Part shown: positions 35,914 through 44,826 of the stretch, piece by piece
How the letters are laid out: each line of letters begins with the position of its first letter
How positions within the stretch are numbered: the stretch's first letter is position 1
Source: Acanthacorydalis orientalis
Taxonomy: Eukaryota > Arthropoda > Insecta > Megaloptera > Corydalidae
Length of the DNA stretch: 64,000 nucleotides
Reading direction: 5' to 3'
NCBI GenBank assembly: GCA_034766995.1
Contig: CM068315.1
Location: forward strand, 19,181,510 to 19,245,509
Notes under the pieces: generated by a model
What the model saw: only the letters and a program-made list of their open reading frames with translations
What the model was told of the DNA's origin: nothing
Database searches by the model: none
Program-made: the position numbers and the translations under genes

Positions 35914-38900
35914 GTAGTTTTTTCACTATACAGGTATAAAATTAGTAAATGAAATGATTAAAACGCCAGCTTTTCAAGAAGTCGGTGCTAAAATACATTG
36001 GCCCCAATTTCATAGATGTGCTCAATATCAATTTACCAGTGATACATTTCTCGAATGTATTATACGTTTCGTAGGATTGACTGGCTATCATCCTGCAGGA
36101 ACCTGTAAAATGGGACCTATTGAAGATTTGTACACAGTTGTCGATGAAAAGTTAAGGTAATTTTTCAATTTAAATATTATTTTTAAAGTTACTACACTGA
36201 TTCCCATTTTAAATTTCGTGCGCTTTTTAGAGACTTATTTATAAAATACATTTATAAGAAAAAATAACACGATATTAATTATAAAAAATGCACAATTAGT
36301 TGCCAGAATTTAAATTCTAGACGTACAAAAAAATGTTCAAATGTGAAAATATATTACTTGTAGTTTTATGTCATCGGTATACAGAATGATGAATACTTCA
36401 TTTAAATGTTAAGAGTTCGATAAGTTGTGCATTTTTTATTATTGGTGCAATAAATATAAAATTTAATCGATTTTTAACATTTGATAATCTCCATTCTAGT
36501 CTCTGTATGTTCATGTGTTCTCTTGTCTTATAATTAAAAAAGTGAAGAATTCATTTAATTGAAAAGAGGCTAGAATAAAGAATATATGAGAGTTTCCACA
36601 CGAGAAAATCTCTAAATTATTATCTTTTTAAATGAATATAAATCAATATTGTCAGTACAAATATATTAATTTAAAGTTCATATTCATAAATGATGTTTCC
36701 ACTCGTCCTACAAACTTCAAAATATTTTTCTGATCAAATATGTTAAATACATAATTGATTTATAATCATTTTTTATTGTTGCTTGGGCGCATTTAGATTG
36801 CAATGCCACTGTCTTCAAAACGTTATGGGATAGAAAAATCTGTATGTTGTACTTTTCTGTATTTTATCGCTCTGAGAATGATAGAGCATTACTATCAAAA
36901 TTCGTATAAATAACAATATAAAATCATTTATTGAACACTTTTAATTCAGAAATTTTTGATGGAAAGTATGCGAAGCGAGTAAAAAATTCATTCGTGAAAG
37001 TGAACATAGTCATAGCTCCAGAATTATATTATGTATTTGTATTAATTTTATTTCACTTCTTTTTCTTGTAAATTTTCATCTTTAAGTTATAAATTTAAAT
37101 TATTATTGATAAGAATTCGTTAATTCGTAGAAGTGAATGTGAAAGCAATCAAACCACATATTAATATTTATTATGTTGGTAGCAAAATAATTTCGGTTTT
37201 TTTTTCTGAATTTTAATCTTAATTTTTTTAATGGAAGTATTATTTCATCGTGTTCATGATAATATCATTTTAAAGTGCATTTTTCGGTTTGTATTTTGGT
37301 GACATAGACTTTGGTTTTATTATTAATTTTGATTCAAATTGGGCTATTGAATTAGAGATACAAAAGAAGCAAATAAGAGCAATTTTTTGTATGATTCAAA
37401 ACGGGTGGAAAAGTAACAGAACCTACTTGTAAACTAAACGATGCTTTTGGTGTGGGTACTGATAAGGAAGTGTTTCGGTGTGGGTACTGTTAGGGAAGTA
37501 CGGTATAACGACGATTCAAAAAAATTCGTGCTGAAGATAAGTGCTTTGAAGATGAAGAAGGTCACGGGCGTCCTTCTTCAGTTCATAACGCCCAATTCAA
37601 AGCGTTAGTTAAATCAGAACCACACACAATAATTTGAATGCTTGCACAAAAGTTAGGAGTTAGTCATCCGCAGTTCTGGACCACTTAAAACCACTTAAAT
37701 TAAAAAAATGTATATGAATTTGAAGATCATAAGCAGCAATTATTTTTCTAACAACCTGATAGTAATGGTAAATAATTTTAACTTTTCAGTTGTTGTTAGT
37801 ACAATGCAATATTTAATCAATGTAAGTAGTAAATAGTTCTGGTTAGCGCCATAAAAGTAATAAATATAAATAATAATTACATTCTAAAAAGTTCGAATAA
37901 AGGCATTAAGAAAAAAAAATATTAACTTATAATATTTTATGAAATAAATATTCAATATATATAAAATATATTTATACACAGCTTTTATATTTAGCATGTA
38001 AGTAAAAAATAGGGCTGTGATCAAAATAAGACAAAACTTTCAGAGATAAATGCGATGAATGTTCAAATTAGAATATAACTGTAGTTAATAGAAACAAATA
38101 TACATAACAGTAATGTTTCATTTAAAAATATAAAATACTATTAAAAAATAATAAATGGGATAGTAAAATCCTATAAACAGCGCTCCAACTGAATGATATA
38201 CTGATTAAATAATACCCAATAATAAATTTTCTGTACAATGTACTATACACATAGACATGATAAATATAAACCGACAATTTCATTCCAAAAATTCCAAATA
38301 GAAGATTAAGAGAAATGGACATACTTTTTTATAGATCTATTACCTTTAGAATGTAAACAAATGCAACAAAGAGGGTAATATAAAACTATTTTATTAGAAT
38401 TTTGTTGAAAATTGTAATTAGTACATTCAAACTACGTAAGCGAAAATTAAATATATTTTAATTTCGAAATAAAACAGTATCCGAAAAAAAAATATATATT
38501 ATGTTGTTGAGAAAAATAGAGATTTGACATTTCCTTGAGAGTACAATCTTATTTCCTGTCTTAACAATTTCTATCCACGCCTAGCCACTCGCCTCGCGGT
38601 CGTAGCCAGACGCGGCAACTGTTCTGTAAACTATTAATGTGGCGGTGCTAGAAGTAGACTGGTACTTCTGAGTACGAATTTTAAAAATTCTTCTCTTATT
38701 CATTTTATCCAAATGATTTGAAAATAAATTAATTGCGAGAAATGTCGGTATATATGCCCCAATTAAGAGGAATCCGGAGAAATGTGTAGAATCTACTTTA
38801 CCGGCACTGTATTTTTCGGATTTTTATTAATTAAAAATTGAATTGTGGCTAAATTCAAAAAAAAAAAACAAGAGAACACGTCCTTGCTACATGTAAAATA

Positions 38901-39823
38901 GAATGTTTTTATAAAAACGAATCGTTAGTTGCATGTTGCAAGAAAAACCTTGGAACAAGCCAAACATTCACACGTTCCAAGTGTTTTTGCAATAAACAAA
39001 ATCGAGAAATATTTCGGGTATGATTGCAGATTTAGGTTCGTTTGTTTATATTTTCAATTCGCACGTAAAGAATGAGTGCGACAAAGCGAACAGAGAAGTG
39101 TGAGAGCGAGATCCGAGGTCCTACTTGTTGGTATTCTCGCCTGGTGGCATTTACTTCTCTAGCCAGAAAAATATATTGGCAGTATAAGCGAGTAGACTGT
39201 TTCTATCTATAAAGGAGGCGTCACACATTCGGTATTTACTGAATGCTGAATATTTACCTTTCGCCTATAAACAAACGTTCGTTCTCTTTGATTGAACAAA
39301 ATACAGACATCCAATTGGAACGGTGAGCAACGACGAATACCAAACATTCACTTCGCGCAGATCCAGCCGCTCTACTCGGCATGTGGCGAATACCGCCGAA
39401 TGTGTGACGCTGCCTTAACGCTACATTTATTCAATTTTCATTATTAATAAACATATTTACATAGATATTATGTTAAAAAAAGATGAAACAATACTTAAAA
39501 TGAAAATGTACAAAAATATGTTTACAATTGTTTACATTCGAATATATGTGTCAATAAAAATATTGACAATGTTTTACACTCTATAGATTTATTTTAGTTT
39601 TTCATCTAAATTAGTACCTACAGATAAACAAATACAATTAAAATTCTGTTGATTTTAAATTTGAATTAAATGAGTATTAACATCTTTCAGAGTAAAAGGT
39701 ACTTACGGTTTACGTGTGATGGATGCAAGTATCATGCCAACTCCAGTAAATCAATTTCCTAATTCAGTTCTAATTGCGATGGCTGAACACACAGTGTCTA
39801 TTATTCTTGGAGAAAATAATTGA
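20728..39823 (+). CDS. GMC (FAD) oxidoreductase, glucose-dehydrogenase-like
   Basis: Nine exons join in frame: 20728-20838, 24759-24961, 27389-27565, 28990-29208, 31284-31602, 31672-31796, 34781-34964, 35934-36156 and 39691-39823 (TGA). They give about 565 residues, near the family's 560-630; the initiator exon is not identified. GMC enzymes oxidise alcohols or sugars with FAD; in insects many are secreted and act in cuticle, pheromone or ecdysteroid chemistry, and the substrate cannot be told here. Seen: a hydrophobic N terminus ([10 protein letters not shown]), the FAD-binding motif VGAGTTG with LLIEAG downstream, signature 1 ([13 protein letters not shown]), signature 2 ([15 protein letters not shown]), [12 protein letters not shown], the active-site [11 protein letters not shown] with its His, and DASIMPT near the end. 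The usual GNTNAP reads QFPNSV, keeping the second catalytic Asn in an ungapped alignment. Introns carry several transposons. Confidence 0.9.
20839..22980 (+). other. GMC intron 1, first part
   Basis: No exon or named element. Near 21600-21660 (GATGCCATCGCTACTGAAATGCG) there is similarity to the dispersed repeat at 9610. A run of G at 21966-21976 and short open frames at 21905-22437 show no domain. Confidence 0.4.
22981..23564 (+). mobile_element. Internally deleted mariner, about 585 bp
   Basis: The ends are TTAGGTTAATAGGAAAATAA and the inverted-like ATTTTTCTAACAATCTAA. The degenerate coding part holds only the N-terminal helix-turn-helix ([45 protein letters not shown]), then jumps to the 3' end. 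Same structure as 26513, 31864 and 37171. Confidence 0.85.
23565..24259 (+). other. GMC intron 1, middle part
   Basis: Nothing recognised apart from weak similarity of 24110-24180 (CCATCATCTTCAAAGCATAA) to the dispersed repeat near 36800. Confidence 0.4.
24268..24606. mobile_element. hAT-type non-autonomous element with 8-bp target duplication
   Basis: Flanked by CTCTAGAT at 24260-24267 and 24607-24614. The ends CAATAGTAAGCAAATT and, inverted, CAAGGGTGGGAAACTT match at 10 of 16 positions and resemble hAT ends (CAGGGGTGGGCAAACT type). No coding capacity. Inside are GCGGCTCCC and GCGGCTCTTGAAC motifs facing each other. Confidence 0.7.
24759..24961 (+). CDS. GMC exon 2 (FAD-binding Rossmann motif)
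   Basis: Acceptor ATTTCTAG, donor CAG|GTAATG, phase 0. Encodes the GxGxxG dinucleotide motif ([11 protein letters not shown]) and the acidic end of the second strand (ILLIEAGSD), then [10 protein letters not shown]. Confidence 0.9.
25125..25262. repeat. (TA)n microsatellite
   Basis: TA repeats with TAAA and TTTA interruptions inside a GMC intron. Confidence 0.97.
25263..26512 (+). other. GMC intron 2, nothing recognised
   Basis: AT-rich, with no exon or recognisable element. Confidence 0.5.
26513..27072 (-). mobile_element. Internally deleted mariner, minus strand
   Basis: Ends TTAGGTTGGCAGAAAAATAA and TTTTCTTACCAACCTTA. On the minus strand it encodes the same helix-turn-helix remnant ([27 protein letters not shown]) and lacks the catalytic core, as in the copy at 22981. 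Confidence 0.85.
27389..27565 (+). CDS. GMC exon 3 (signature 1)
   Basis: 59 codons, phase 0 at both ends, acceptor ACTTCAG, donor AAG|GTATAT. Contains [13 protein letters not shown], the flavin-contacting GMC signature 1, and [14 protein letters not shown]. Confidence 0.92.
27870..28880 (-). mobile_element. RTE-type LINE fragment, minus strand
   Basis: Minus-strand reverse transcriptase remnants: [18 protein letters not shown] and [16 protein letters not shown] (28729-28484), [12 protein letters not shown] near 28440 in place of the YADD box (second Asp absent), and [12 protein letters not shown] near 28040-27990. Several frame breaks. Closely similar to the plus-strand copy at 47760-50030. 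Confidence 0.85.
28990..29208 (+). CDS. GMC exon 4
   Basis: 73 codons, phase 0 at both ends. Encodes [28 protein letters not shown] and LNTHVKK, which match the GMC substrate-binding region upstream of signature 2 (family form: R-x-S-T-x-x-A-Y-L). Acceptor TTTTTTAAG, donor AAG|GTAAAA. Confidence 0.88.
29287..29400. repeat. (TA)n/(TATG)n microsatellite
   Basis: TA with TATGTG and TATG interruptions. Confidence 0.97.
29401..31283 (+). other. GMC intron 4
   Basis: No exon. A Lys-rich minus-strand frame at 30635-30853 has no recognisable domain. Short (TA)n tracts lie at 30095-30111 and 30303-30323. A segment at 30170-30260 contains facing AATTCAATTCAAT and ATTAAATTAAAGTATTAAAT motifs. Confidence 0.4.
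31284..31602 (+). CDS. GMC exon 5 (signature 2)
   Basis: Encodes [23 protein letters not shown] and LLMLSGIG (GMC signature 2), then [16 protein letters not shown]. Acceptor TTTGAAG, donor GTATAT, ending in phase 1. Confidence 0.92.
31672..31796 (+). CDS. GMC exon 6
   Basis: Starts with the split Gly codon after TTTCTAG and encodes [16 protein letters not shown] and [15 protein letters not shown]. It ends GAT|GTAAGT in phase 0. Corresponds to the region after the G-x-x-S-S segment of insect GMC enzymes. Confidence 0.85.
31864..32459 (+). mobile_element. Internally deleted mariner
   Basis: Ends TTAAGTTAGTAGGAAAATAA and ATTTTTCTATCAATCTAA. Same structure and same deletion as 22981 ([36 protein letters not shown], then 3' end). 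Confidence 0.85.
32460..33004 (+). other. GMC intron 6, first part
   Basis: AT-rich, nothing recognised. Confidence 0.4.
33005..33403 (+). CDS. Unrecognised ORF, 132 residues, inside a GMC intron
   Basis: ATG to stop without interruption, in the same strand sense as the host gene but not splicing into it. An in-frame stop lies just upstream. The product is basic, starts [19 protein letters not shown] and has a middle block [19 protein letters not shown] and a charged tail. No signal peptide, membrane segment or known domain. Its GC content is well above the flanking intron, with CTG, GCC and ACG codons rare elsewhere in the window. That suggests a captured exon, retrocopy or transposon gene. 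I cannot assign a function. Confidence 0.4.
   Translation: MVLNKYSDYPTAELDEEAEIEYLKAYIIRMSKYFYTRKPHMNMLINKLDAANFKRPWLRPNVTTRTYRPKMYLTPGTFLEATTAENSSMKKSSPRRDGGAEREMKKDDKECKIVIHTPVDFYTRIVIREFRT
33732..33835. mobile_element. hAT-type terminal fragment
   Basis: CAGTGGTTCTTAACATTT followed later by TCGACCCCTCTGAAAA resembles the common hAT end (CAGTGGTTCTCAACCTT, then GACCCC). The partner end was not found. Confidence 0.45.
33930..34612 (+). mobile_element. Mariner remnant, catalytic half
   Basis: Broken frames keep IGDEKLV (first Asp region), [13 protein letters not shown] (second Asp), [10 protein letters not shown] (third Asp region) and GGYFED. The end ACCGAATTAATTTGTACAACTAAT matches the inverted ends of the mariners at 52938 and 61401. 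The 5' half is missing. Confidence 0.8.
34721..34757. repeat. (TA)n microsatellite
   Basis: Short TA tract just upstream of GMC exon 7. Confidence 0.95.
34781..34964 (+). CDS. GMC exon 7
   Basis: Acceptor AAAATTGCAG, donor GTAATT, ending in phase 1. Encodes [16 protein letters not shown], then [18 protein letters not shown], matching the family block P-K-S-R-G-x-V and P-x-I-x-x-N-Y-L near the start of the C-terminal GMC domain. Confidence 0.9.
34965..35469 (+). other. GMC intron 7, first part
   Basis: Nothing recognised. Confidence 0.4.
35470..35760 (+). mobile_element. Mariner C-terminal fragment
   Basis: Broken frames give [16 protein letters not shown], then [16 protein letters not shown] and IQKAST. 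These match the segment around and after the third catalytic residue of a mariner transposase, related in type to the fragment at 6640. Confidence 0.65.
35860..35912. repeat. (TA)n microsatellite
   Basis: TA tract just upstream of GMC exon 8. Confidence 0.96.
35934..36156 (+). CDS. GMC exon 8 (active-site His)
   Basis: Acceptor ACTATACAG, donor AG|GTAATT, phase 2 out. Encodes [18 protein letters not shown], then [18 protein letters not shown], the active-site block with the proton-accepting His, and VVDEKLR. Confidence 0.93.
36157..37170 (+). other. GMC intron 8, first part
   Basis: No exon. A dispersed repeat at about 36780-37020 (CGCTCTGAGAATGATAGAGC, CATTTATTGAACACTTTTAA) is shared with 9590-9735. 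Confidence 0.45.
37171..37760 (+). mobile_element. Internally deleted mariner
   Basis: Fourth copy of the deleted family (TATGTTGGTAGCAAAATAAT, then [20 protein letters not shown], then TTATTTTTCTAACAACCTGA). It also carries a partial duplication of the GGTGTGGGTACTG segment at about 37450-37500. Confidence 0.82.
37761..39211 (+). other. GMC intron 8, second part
   Basis: No exon seen. The stretch 38560-39180 is GC-richer than average (GCCACTCGCCTCGCGG near 38585, GTGAGAGCGAGATCCGAGG near 39098) and may be an old element. I could not name it. Confidence 0.35.
39212..39418. mobile_element. MITE with inverted repeats
   Basis: Ends AAGGAGGCGTCACACATTCGG and, inverted, AAGGCAGCGTCACACATTCGG, with almost 20 bp matching. 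No coding capacity. Flanks contain TAAA/TTAA, compatible with a 3-bp TAA-type or TTAA target. Related to 56634-56911. Confidence 0.7.
39691..39823 (+). CDS. GMC last exon
   Basis: Acceptor ATCTTTCAG. The split Arg codon, then [37 protein letters not shown] and TGA. The DASIMPT block is typical. The usual GNTNAP appears as QFPNSV, with the second catalytic Asn retained. Confidence 0.9.
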
Positions 39824-39845
39824 AGTCAAATGATAACACACACAC

Positions 39846-39848
<3 letters not shown>

Positions 39849-39912
<64 letters not shown>
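39849..39912. repeat. (TA)n microsatellite
   Basis: TA run 26 bp past the GMC stop codon, in the 3' UTR if transcribed. Confidence 0.97.
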
Positions 39913-39915
<3 letters not shown>

Positions 39916-40116
39916 ATACGTCAATAAATAAGAAACATTTTAATACTGTCACTCATTTGGGACTAGCACAGTACTTGTCACTTCCTATGTCTAATTTTCT
40001 ATAACTAACATTAATACACATTATATGTATTATGTATTTATTGTATAATAATTTGTTGTTTACTTTAGTTAAGTCTACTGACAATTGTTTCGTAACAAAT
40101 TAAATTATAAAATATT

Positions 40117-40122
40117 AATAAA
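40117..40122 (+). promoter_or_regulatory. Candidate polyadenylation signal of GMC gene
   Basis: AATAAA about 295 bp past the stop. Weak by itself in AT-rich DNA. Confidence 0.3.
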
Positions 40123-40408
40123 ATTAATGTTTATTCAATACACTTCTCTGAAAGTTTAAATAGTTTACAATACTTGTATATAATTTTTATAATAAATATG
40201 TATAATAAATATGTATAATCGTATTGTGCACTGATTTTACAACAAAATTATAACAATGTTCACTTGGTTCTATTCTCAATACTAAGGAAAAAAAACGAAC
40301 ACAAATCAAATATGTTATTACAATCTGACTACAACGTCATGTTATAACTGATCATCAGTAAAAATGTTACCAACTTTATGTAAAAATTATGAGAAGTAAA
40401 CATTGAAT

Positions 40409-40484
<76 letters not shown>

Positions 40485-40500
40485 ATATATATACATACAT
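40409..40500. repeat. (TA)n microsatellite
   Basis: TA tract downstream of the GMC gene. Confidence 0.97.
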
Positions 40501-40699
40501 ATATACAGTATAAAAAAAATTGTTCGTACAGCCTTATTATTTATATAGATCCTTACTTTTTAGTTAAAAAACAATATTATTAATAATAGTATTCAAATGT
40601 ATGGCGGAGTAATAAGGTACAAAAATCATAAGAACAAAATAAAGATATTTTTATTATAATACCTCTGTATGTCATTGATATCGAAAATGAATAGATGAC

Positions 40700-40915
40700 T
40701 AATAAGGATAACAATACAATTTGTTATTTGGGTTCAGTATTACGTATTAATCTCTCTTTTGGATATTAACATCGAACTTTTTATTAAAAAAAATCTAGAA
40801 GGGAAAACAACTTGTTATTTTTTTACGAAAAGTGAAGTTTGCTTGTTATGGAAAGTAAATCTCACCTTTGTATAGAAATAATTACTGGTAAATTTCATTC
40901 AACTGTATATATTTT
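40700..40915. repeat. Dispersed repeat
   Basis: Shares an ordered set of blocks with 7720-7930: TTTTGGATAT, AACTTTTTATT, ACGAAAAGxGAAGTTT, TTGTTATG and GTAAATT. Non-coding. Confidence 0.5.
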
Positions 40916-40919
40916 TCGA

Positions 40920-41160
40920 TAATGACTTAGGTGGTTACCTCGACCGGGCTTCCAGAGTAGTAATCGGCTTCCAAGTCTTCATTTCCTTGTTTGAAAAGAT
41001 AATGCCACTTGTAAACTATACTCTTTCATGATGAACGATCCCGTAAACGGCAGACATCTCTTCCATGATGACTTCTTAGAACTGAATTTTCCTTGTTTGG
41101 TCAGGAATTTAACAACAGCGCATAGTTCAATTTTCTCCATGATTTCGTAGCGACATCGAG
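40920..41160 (-). mobile_element. Mariner N-terminal fragment, minus strand
   Basis: Minus strand encodes MEKIELCAVVKFLTKQGK, then after frame slips MKEYSLQVALSFQ and a piece like DLEADYYSGSPVEVTT, matching the helix-turn-helix of mariner/SETMAR-type transposases. Fragment only. Confidence 0.6.
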
Positions 41161-41469
41161 TTGAGTTGTTCTTTTGACGACAGCGTGATGAGTACTGATG
41201 ACAGCCTAGTGCTGCGGCACGGACCAGAAGAGCTATTGCTGAACTTAAGCACCGAGCGTATGAGCTCACGGCTCGCGTAGTTCGTATTTCTGGATCAACG
41301 CTCGATATGGAATACTACTCGCAAAGTGGTAGAGCAATTTTCCTTGACCCCCGAGAGGGTCACCTCCTGATGAAGAGTCAGTGGAGCTCCAGGTCGATCA
41401 GTGAAGGCAAACCTCTTACTGATTCGGTGATGTAGCGAGGGCACTGTTTCTCAGACCGATCGTCACCTC

Positions 41470-42195
41470 ACACTACGCTTTCAGCAGACTAAGCCGCTTG
41501 TGGCGACAGTGGCGACGAGGTCGTTCTTTCCTAGTCCACGGACTAGGGGGGTTTTGGCTGGCCCCTGCCGCGAACAAACTCATCAATTGTAGGAGGCCGG
41601 AGGTCCGATGCAAAGTGGTGTTTCTCACCAGATGGTACGTGTCGGTGATGACGCGCAGCGCTCGGTTTTGAAACACCTGTAGCCCCTCGATATTGGTAGG
41701 GTTGTAAGCCCAGCCTGGATCCACGTACGTCATGATCGGCTGAATGAAACTGAGGTAGAGCAAATGCTTACTTCTCAGCGACAATTTCGACTTCCTATTC
41801 AGCAGCGGGTACAACCTGCAGAGCTGCCCCTGGGCCTTCGCTAGCACATACGAGACGTGGTTTGCGAAGGTCAGGTGGTTGTCGAGCATGACATCTAGAT
41901 ACTTGGCCGAGTCCGCCCACTCAATACGGGTATTGCAGAACTCGAGAGAATCGGGTTCACGATTCGACGAATTAGACGGACGAAACATGACTGCCACCGT
42001 CTTCTGCGTGTTTACCCTCACTCTCCACGTACGGTAGTACGTTTTGAGCTCAAAAAGGTGAGCCTGCAGCTTACGGTGGATGACGTTCGGTTGCCACGAT
42101 TGCACAATTATCGCAGTGTCGTCCGTAAAGAACCATGCGGTGATCTCGCGGCACACTGATGATAACTCGTTTTTTAGACCACGTTTGCACATTAA
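41470..42195 (-). mobile_element. Jockey-type LINE reverse transcriptase fragment, minus strand
   Basis: An open frame of about 239 codons begins just before the RT catalytic box FTDDTAIIV and continues through the jockey thumb region (RVNTQKTVAVMF, YLDVMLDNHLTFANHV, LYLSFIQPIMTY, LQVFQNRALRVI). The N-terminal half of RT is absent. A different copy from the one at 42566, as both contain the DDT box. Confidence 0.9.
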
Positions 42196-42565
42196 CTTAC
42201 CGCAAGGTGAAAGTTGTAAAAGTCCTGAGCGTCGCTACAGTGCCGGGAACCATGAGAGACCCTAAAACCAGTATGCTTTCACGGATGCAACGAACGCCGT
42301 GAATTACAAAACAAAAAGACGTTACGCATCGTTTGCGATCATTATTTGGAAAAAATTGCAAAAAACAGATGCCTTGATAAACTCCCTCTCCCCAAGAGTG
42401 AAGGGAGAAAAAAGGGCAGGGAAAAAGGAAAGATAAGAGAAGAAAAAAAGAAGCGTAGAGAAAATAAAAGAAAAAGAAAAACAGTGTCCAGGTCGTCGGT
42501 CAGTCAGAGGTTTGTCAATATCATCATTATGAAAATTCCTTCTTATTTTTACTGCGAAAATGACC
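42196..42565. other. Gap between two jockey copies
   Basis: Contains a purine-rich tract at 42400-42480 (an A/G-rich run on the plus strand). Possibly the 3' UTR of the jockey copy at 42566. The Lys/Arg-rich plus-strand frame here is not credible. Confidence 0.4.
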
Positions 42566-43752
42566 TCAGGCAAAGTAGTACAGTTGCATGAACAGATTCT
42601 TCCGCCTGTGGTTGCCGACGCGATTTTCCGCCAGCAGAAACTTCGGTGGTCGAAGCCACTCGATGAGTGGATTACCGAGCGGCTTGTGCTTATAAAAGTT
42701 CAGGCTCAAAGCATGTATGAAGTGTGCAACCGTATCTACGTTGGCGTCAATATGTAGCTGCGCCGTGGGAAACCAGCGGTGCCCGTTCAGGACCATCTTC
42801 AGAGCCTTGCTCGGGACTCGCTGGAGCATTTTATACAACGTGATTTTATTGCTGGCGTCCAGCCCGCTGTCGTTGGACAGCAGAGTGTGAAGTTGACGCA
42901 TCGCTACGTGCGCTTTTCGGATGATCTGGGTGTTAGCATCGAAGTTTAACTTCCGATCCAGTTGCACGCCTAAGTACCTGACGGGGTCCTTCCATGTAAC
43001 TTTCACTCCGTTGACGTTGAGTGACGGTAATTGCACCGTCTCCCTCCTCCATGAAAACACTATAGCTTCCGTCTTTTCCTCGTTAATCTTCAGCCACCAC
43101 CTGCGGAAGTGGTCGGCTGTAACATCTAGTGAGGCTTGGAGACGTCTGTTGATGTGATCCAGCGAAAGGCTGTTTATGAAGATGGCCGTGTCGTCCGCGA
43201 AGAGTGCCAGGTAGACACCCTTCGTACTCGATATGTTGTTTATATAATAATTAAACAGGACTGGTCCCAGTATGGAGCCCTGCGGAACGCCAGCTGCGAT
43301 CGGTTTGACCGTCGACAGTGCACCGTAGACGTCGACCTGAAATGTCCTCTGGCGAAGGTAGTGATCTATCAGACGGACTAGGTAGTTCGGTACATTGTAC
43401 TTCATCGCCTTGGCGATGTCTATCAGAACCATTCCGGTGTAGTTCCTGCCGTATCTGCCGGTGATGGTCTCCACGATCCTGACCAGCTGGAGAACCATCG
43501 AATGCTTCCGCCTGAAACCAAACTGCTCAGGCCTGATGTTGTTGGCGTCCTTCTCGTGGTCGCGGACGCGCGTCAGCACGACGTTCTCCAGCACCTTGCT
43601 GGCGATCGGCAACAGGCTGATGGGCCGATAGCTAGCCACCTCGTCGCCTTTCTCGAGGATGGCCAGGATCTTGGCGTGTTTCCATTTTGAAGGGAAGTGG
43701 TGAAGCCTCAGTGCCGCGTTACATATGTTGGTGAGCGCCACGAGCCCCTTGT
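42566..43752 (-). mobile_element. Jockey-type LINE, 5'-truncated, RT open
   Basis: The minus-strand frame encodes a jockey reverse transcriptase through to its stop: LTNICNAALRLHHFPSKWK, ASYRPISLLPIASKVLE, EQFGFRRKHS, AAGVPQGSILGPVLF, LALFADDTAIF (catalytic Asp pair) and YLGVQLDRKLNF. In the LIDIAKA-MKYNVPNYLV stretch a segment of about 15 residues that normally holds the first catalytic Asp (F-D-x-V-W) is missing, so the enzyme is probably dead. The endonuclease ORF is absent. Codons beyond 43752 come from the adjoining gypsy element. Confidence 0.9.
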
Positions 43753-44462
43753 AGATATAGGTAGTGCCTTTACTTCCGCAGATTTCACTAACTTTTTGAA
43801 TGAATATGATGTCAAGCATGTAAAAATTACTACCGGGTTTCATCAAGCAAATGGATAAGCTGAGCGCGTTAACCGTGTTTTGAATGCAATGTTGAATAAA
43901 TTGATTGATAACGATGCAGGTAAAAAGTGGTATAAAGTGGTTAAATGAGGCGAAATATACGATTAATAATACCGTAAGTAAAACAGCTGGCGAAACATCA
44001 AGAAAACCTTTGTTCAGCGTGGATCAGAAAGTGAAATGTGTAGACGAGATTCATGAATTTTTGGAAGAAAATGTAAATCCGGAAAAGCGAAATTTGAGTA
44101 AAATGAGAGAGAAGGCTCGAAAGAACATCGGTACAGCTCAAGTGTATAACAAAGCTCAGTTTGATAAGACGTATAAGTCTACGCATAACTATGAAGTAGG
44201 TGATTGGGTAATGATTAGAAATTTTGATAATTCAGCAGGAGTTTCTCACAAGCTGATGCCACAGTTTAAAGGCCCATACAAGATTATTAAACCTCTAAGA
44301 AATGATCGATATGTTGTAGCTGATATTGAAAGTTTTCAGTTGACTCAAAAACCGTATCAAGGTGTTTGGGAACCGGACAATATGAGATTGTGGCGAACTT
44401 CTACTGTAGAAAGCAATCTAGCGAATAATGTTAACGAATTTTTGAAGGAAAACTGGCTCTAG
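43753..44462 (+). mobile_element. Gypsy (Ty3) LTR retrotransposon, integrase C-terminal part
   Basis: Plus-strand integrase: DIGSAFTSADFTNFLNEYD holds the second catalytic Asp, and GFHQANG-stop-AERVNRVLN the third catalytic residue region. A TGA near 43947 follows. A long frame then runs from 43905 to 44462 (YTINNTVSKTAGETSRK, YEVGDWVMIRNF, LMPQFKGPYKIIKPL, GVWEPDNMRLWR), the C-terminal integrase domain. Everything upstream is lost at the junction with the jockey LINE. Confidence 0.85.
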
Positions 44463-44485
44463 GGGAGCGGCCGAGGACGGTCTAT

Positions 44486-44826
44486 TGTCAGGATTGGCCG
44501 AGTTGTAAGAATCTGTGCGAGCTTGTATGTATGTATGAATGGGTAATCAAGAGTGTGCGCGAGTGTGCTAAGAAATGTAAGGTATGCGAGCAGGGTGGTC
44601 GATCTGGCGACGGACAACGGATGCGAACCGTTGGCGTAAGCGGGGTCGGTCGTATGGTCAGTCAGTCGACCTCGGGGCTCACGTGGCATACGACTTGTGG
44701 GATTAGCGTGTAACTGACTTATTATTGTGTATCCATTTTATATTACATTACATTAATTTATTTAATAAATATTCACTTTTATTTTAATTGAAGTTTATTC
44801 ATCCTGACCAACCGAAGACTCTTACA
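44486..44826 (+). repeat. Gypsy 3' LTR
   Basis: Starts TGTCAGGATTGGCC, ends ACTCTTACA, i.e. TG...CA, and is 341 bp long. The stop of the integrase ORF and a purine-rich AGGGGAGCGG tract lie just upstream. AATAAA occurs inside near 44763. No second LTR in the window. Confidence 0.7.

Noticed and set aside
39691..39823. Loss of the second catalytic residue of the GMC enzyme
   Set aside because: A first alignment placed Phe at the site. An ungapped alignment from DASIMPT to the final helix puts Asn there, so the residue appears retained.
42346..42591. Lys/Arg-rich plus-strand ORF that looks like a nuclear protein
   Set aside because: Translation of a purine-rich tract between jockey copies. 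No domain and no splice context.
42921..43690. Plus-strand ORFs at 42921, 43136 and 43502
   Set aside because: Antisense to the jockey reverse transcriptase.
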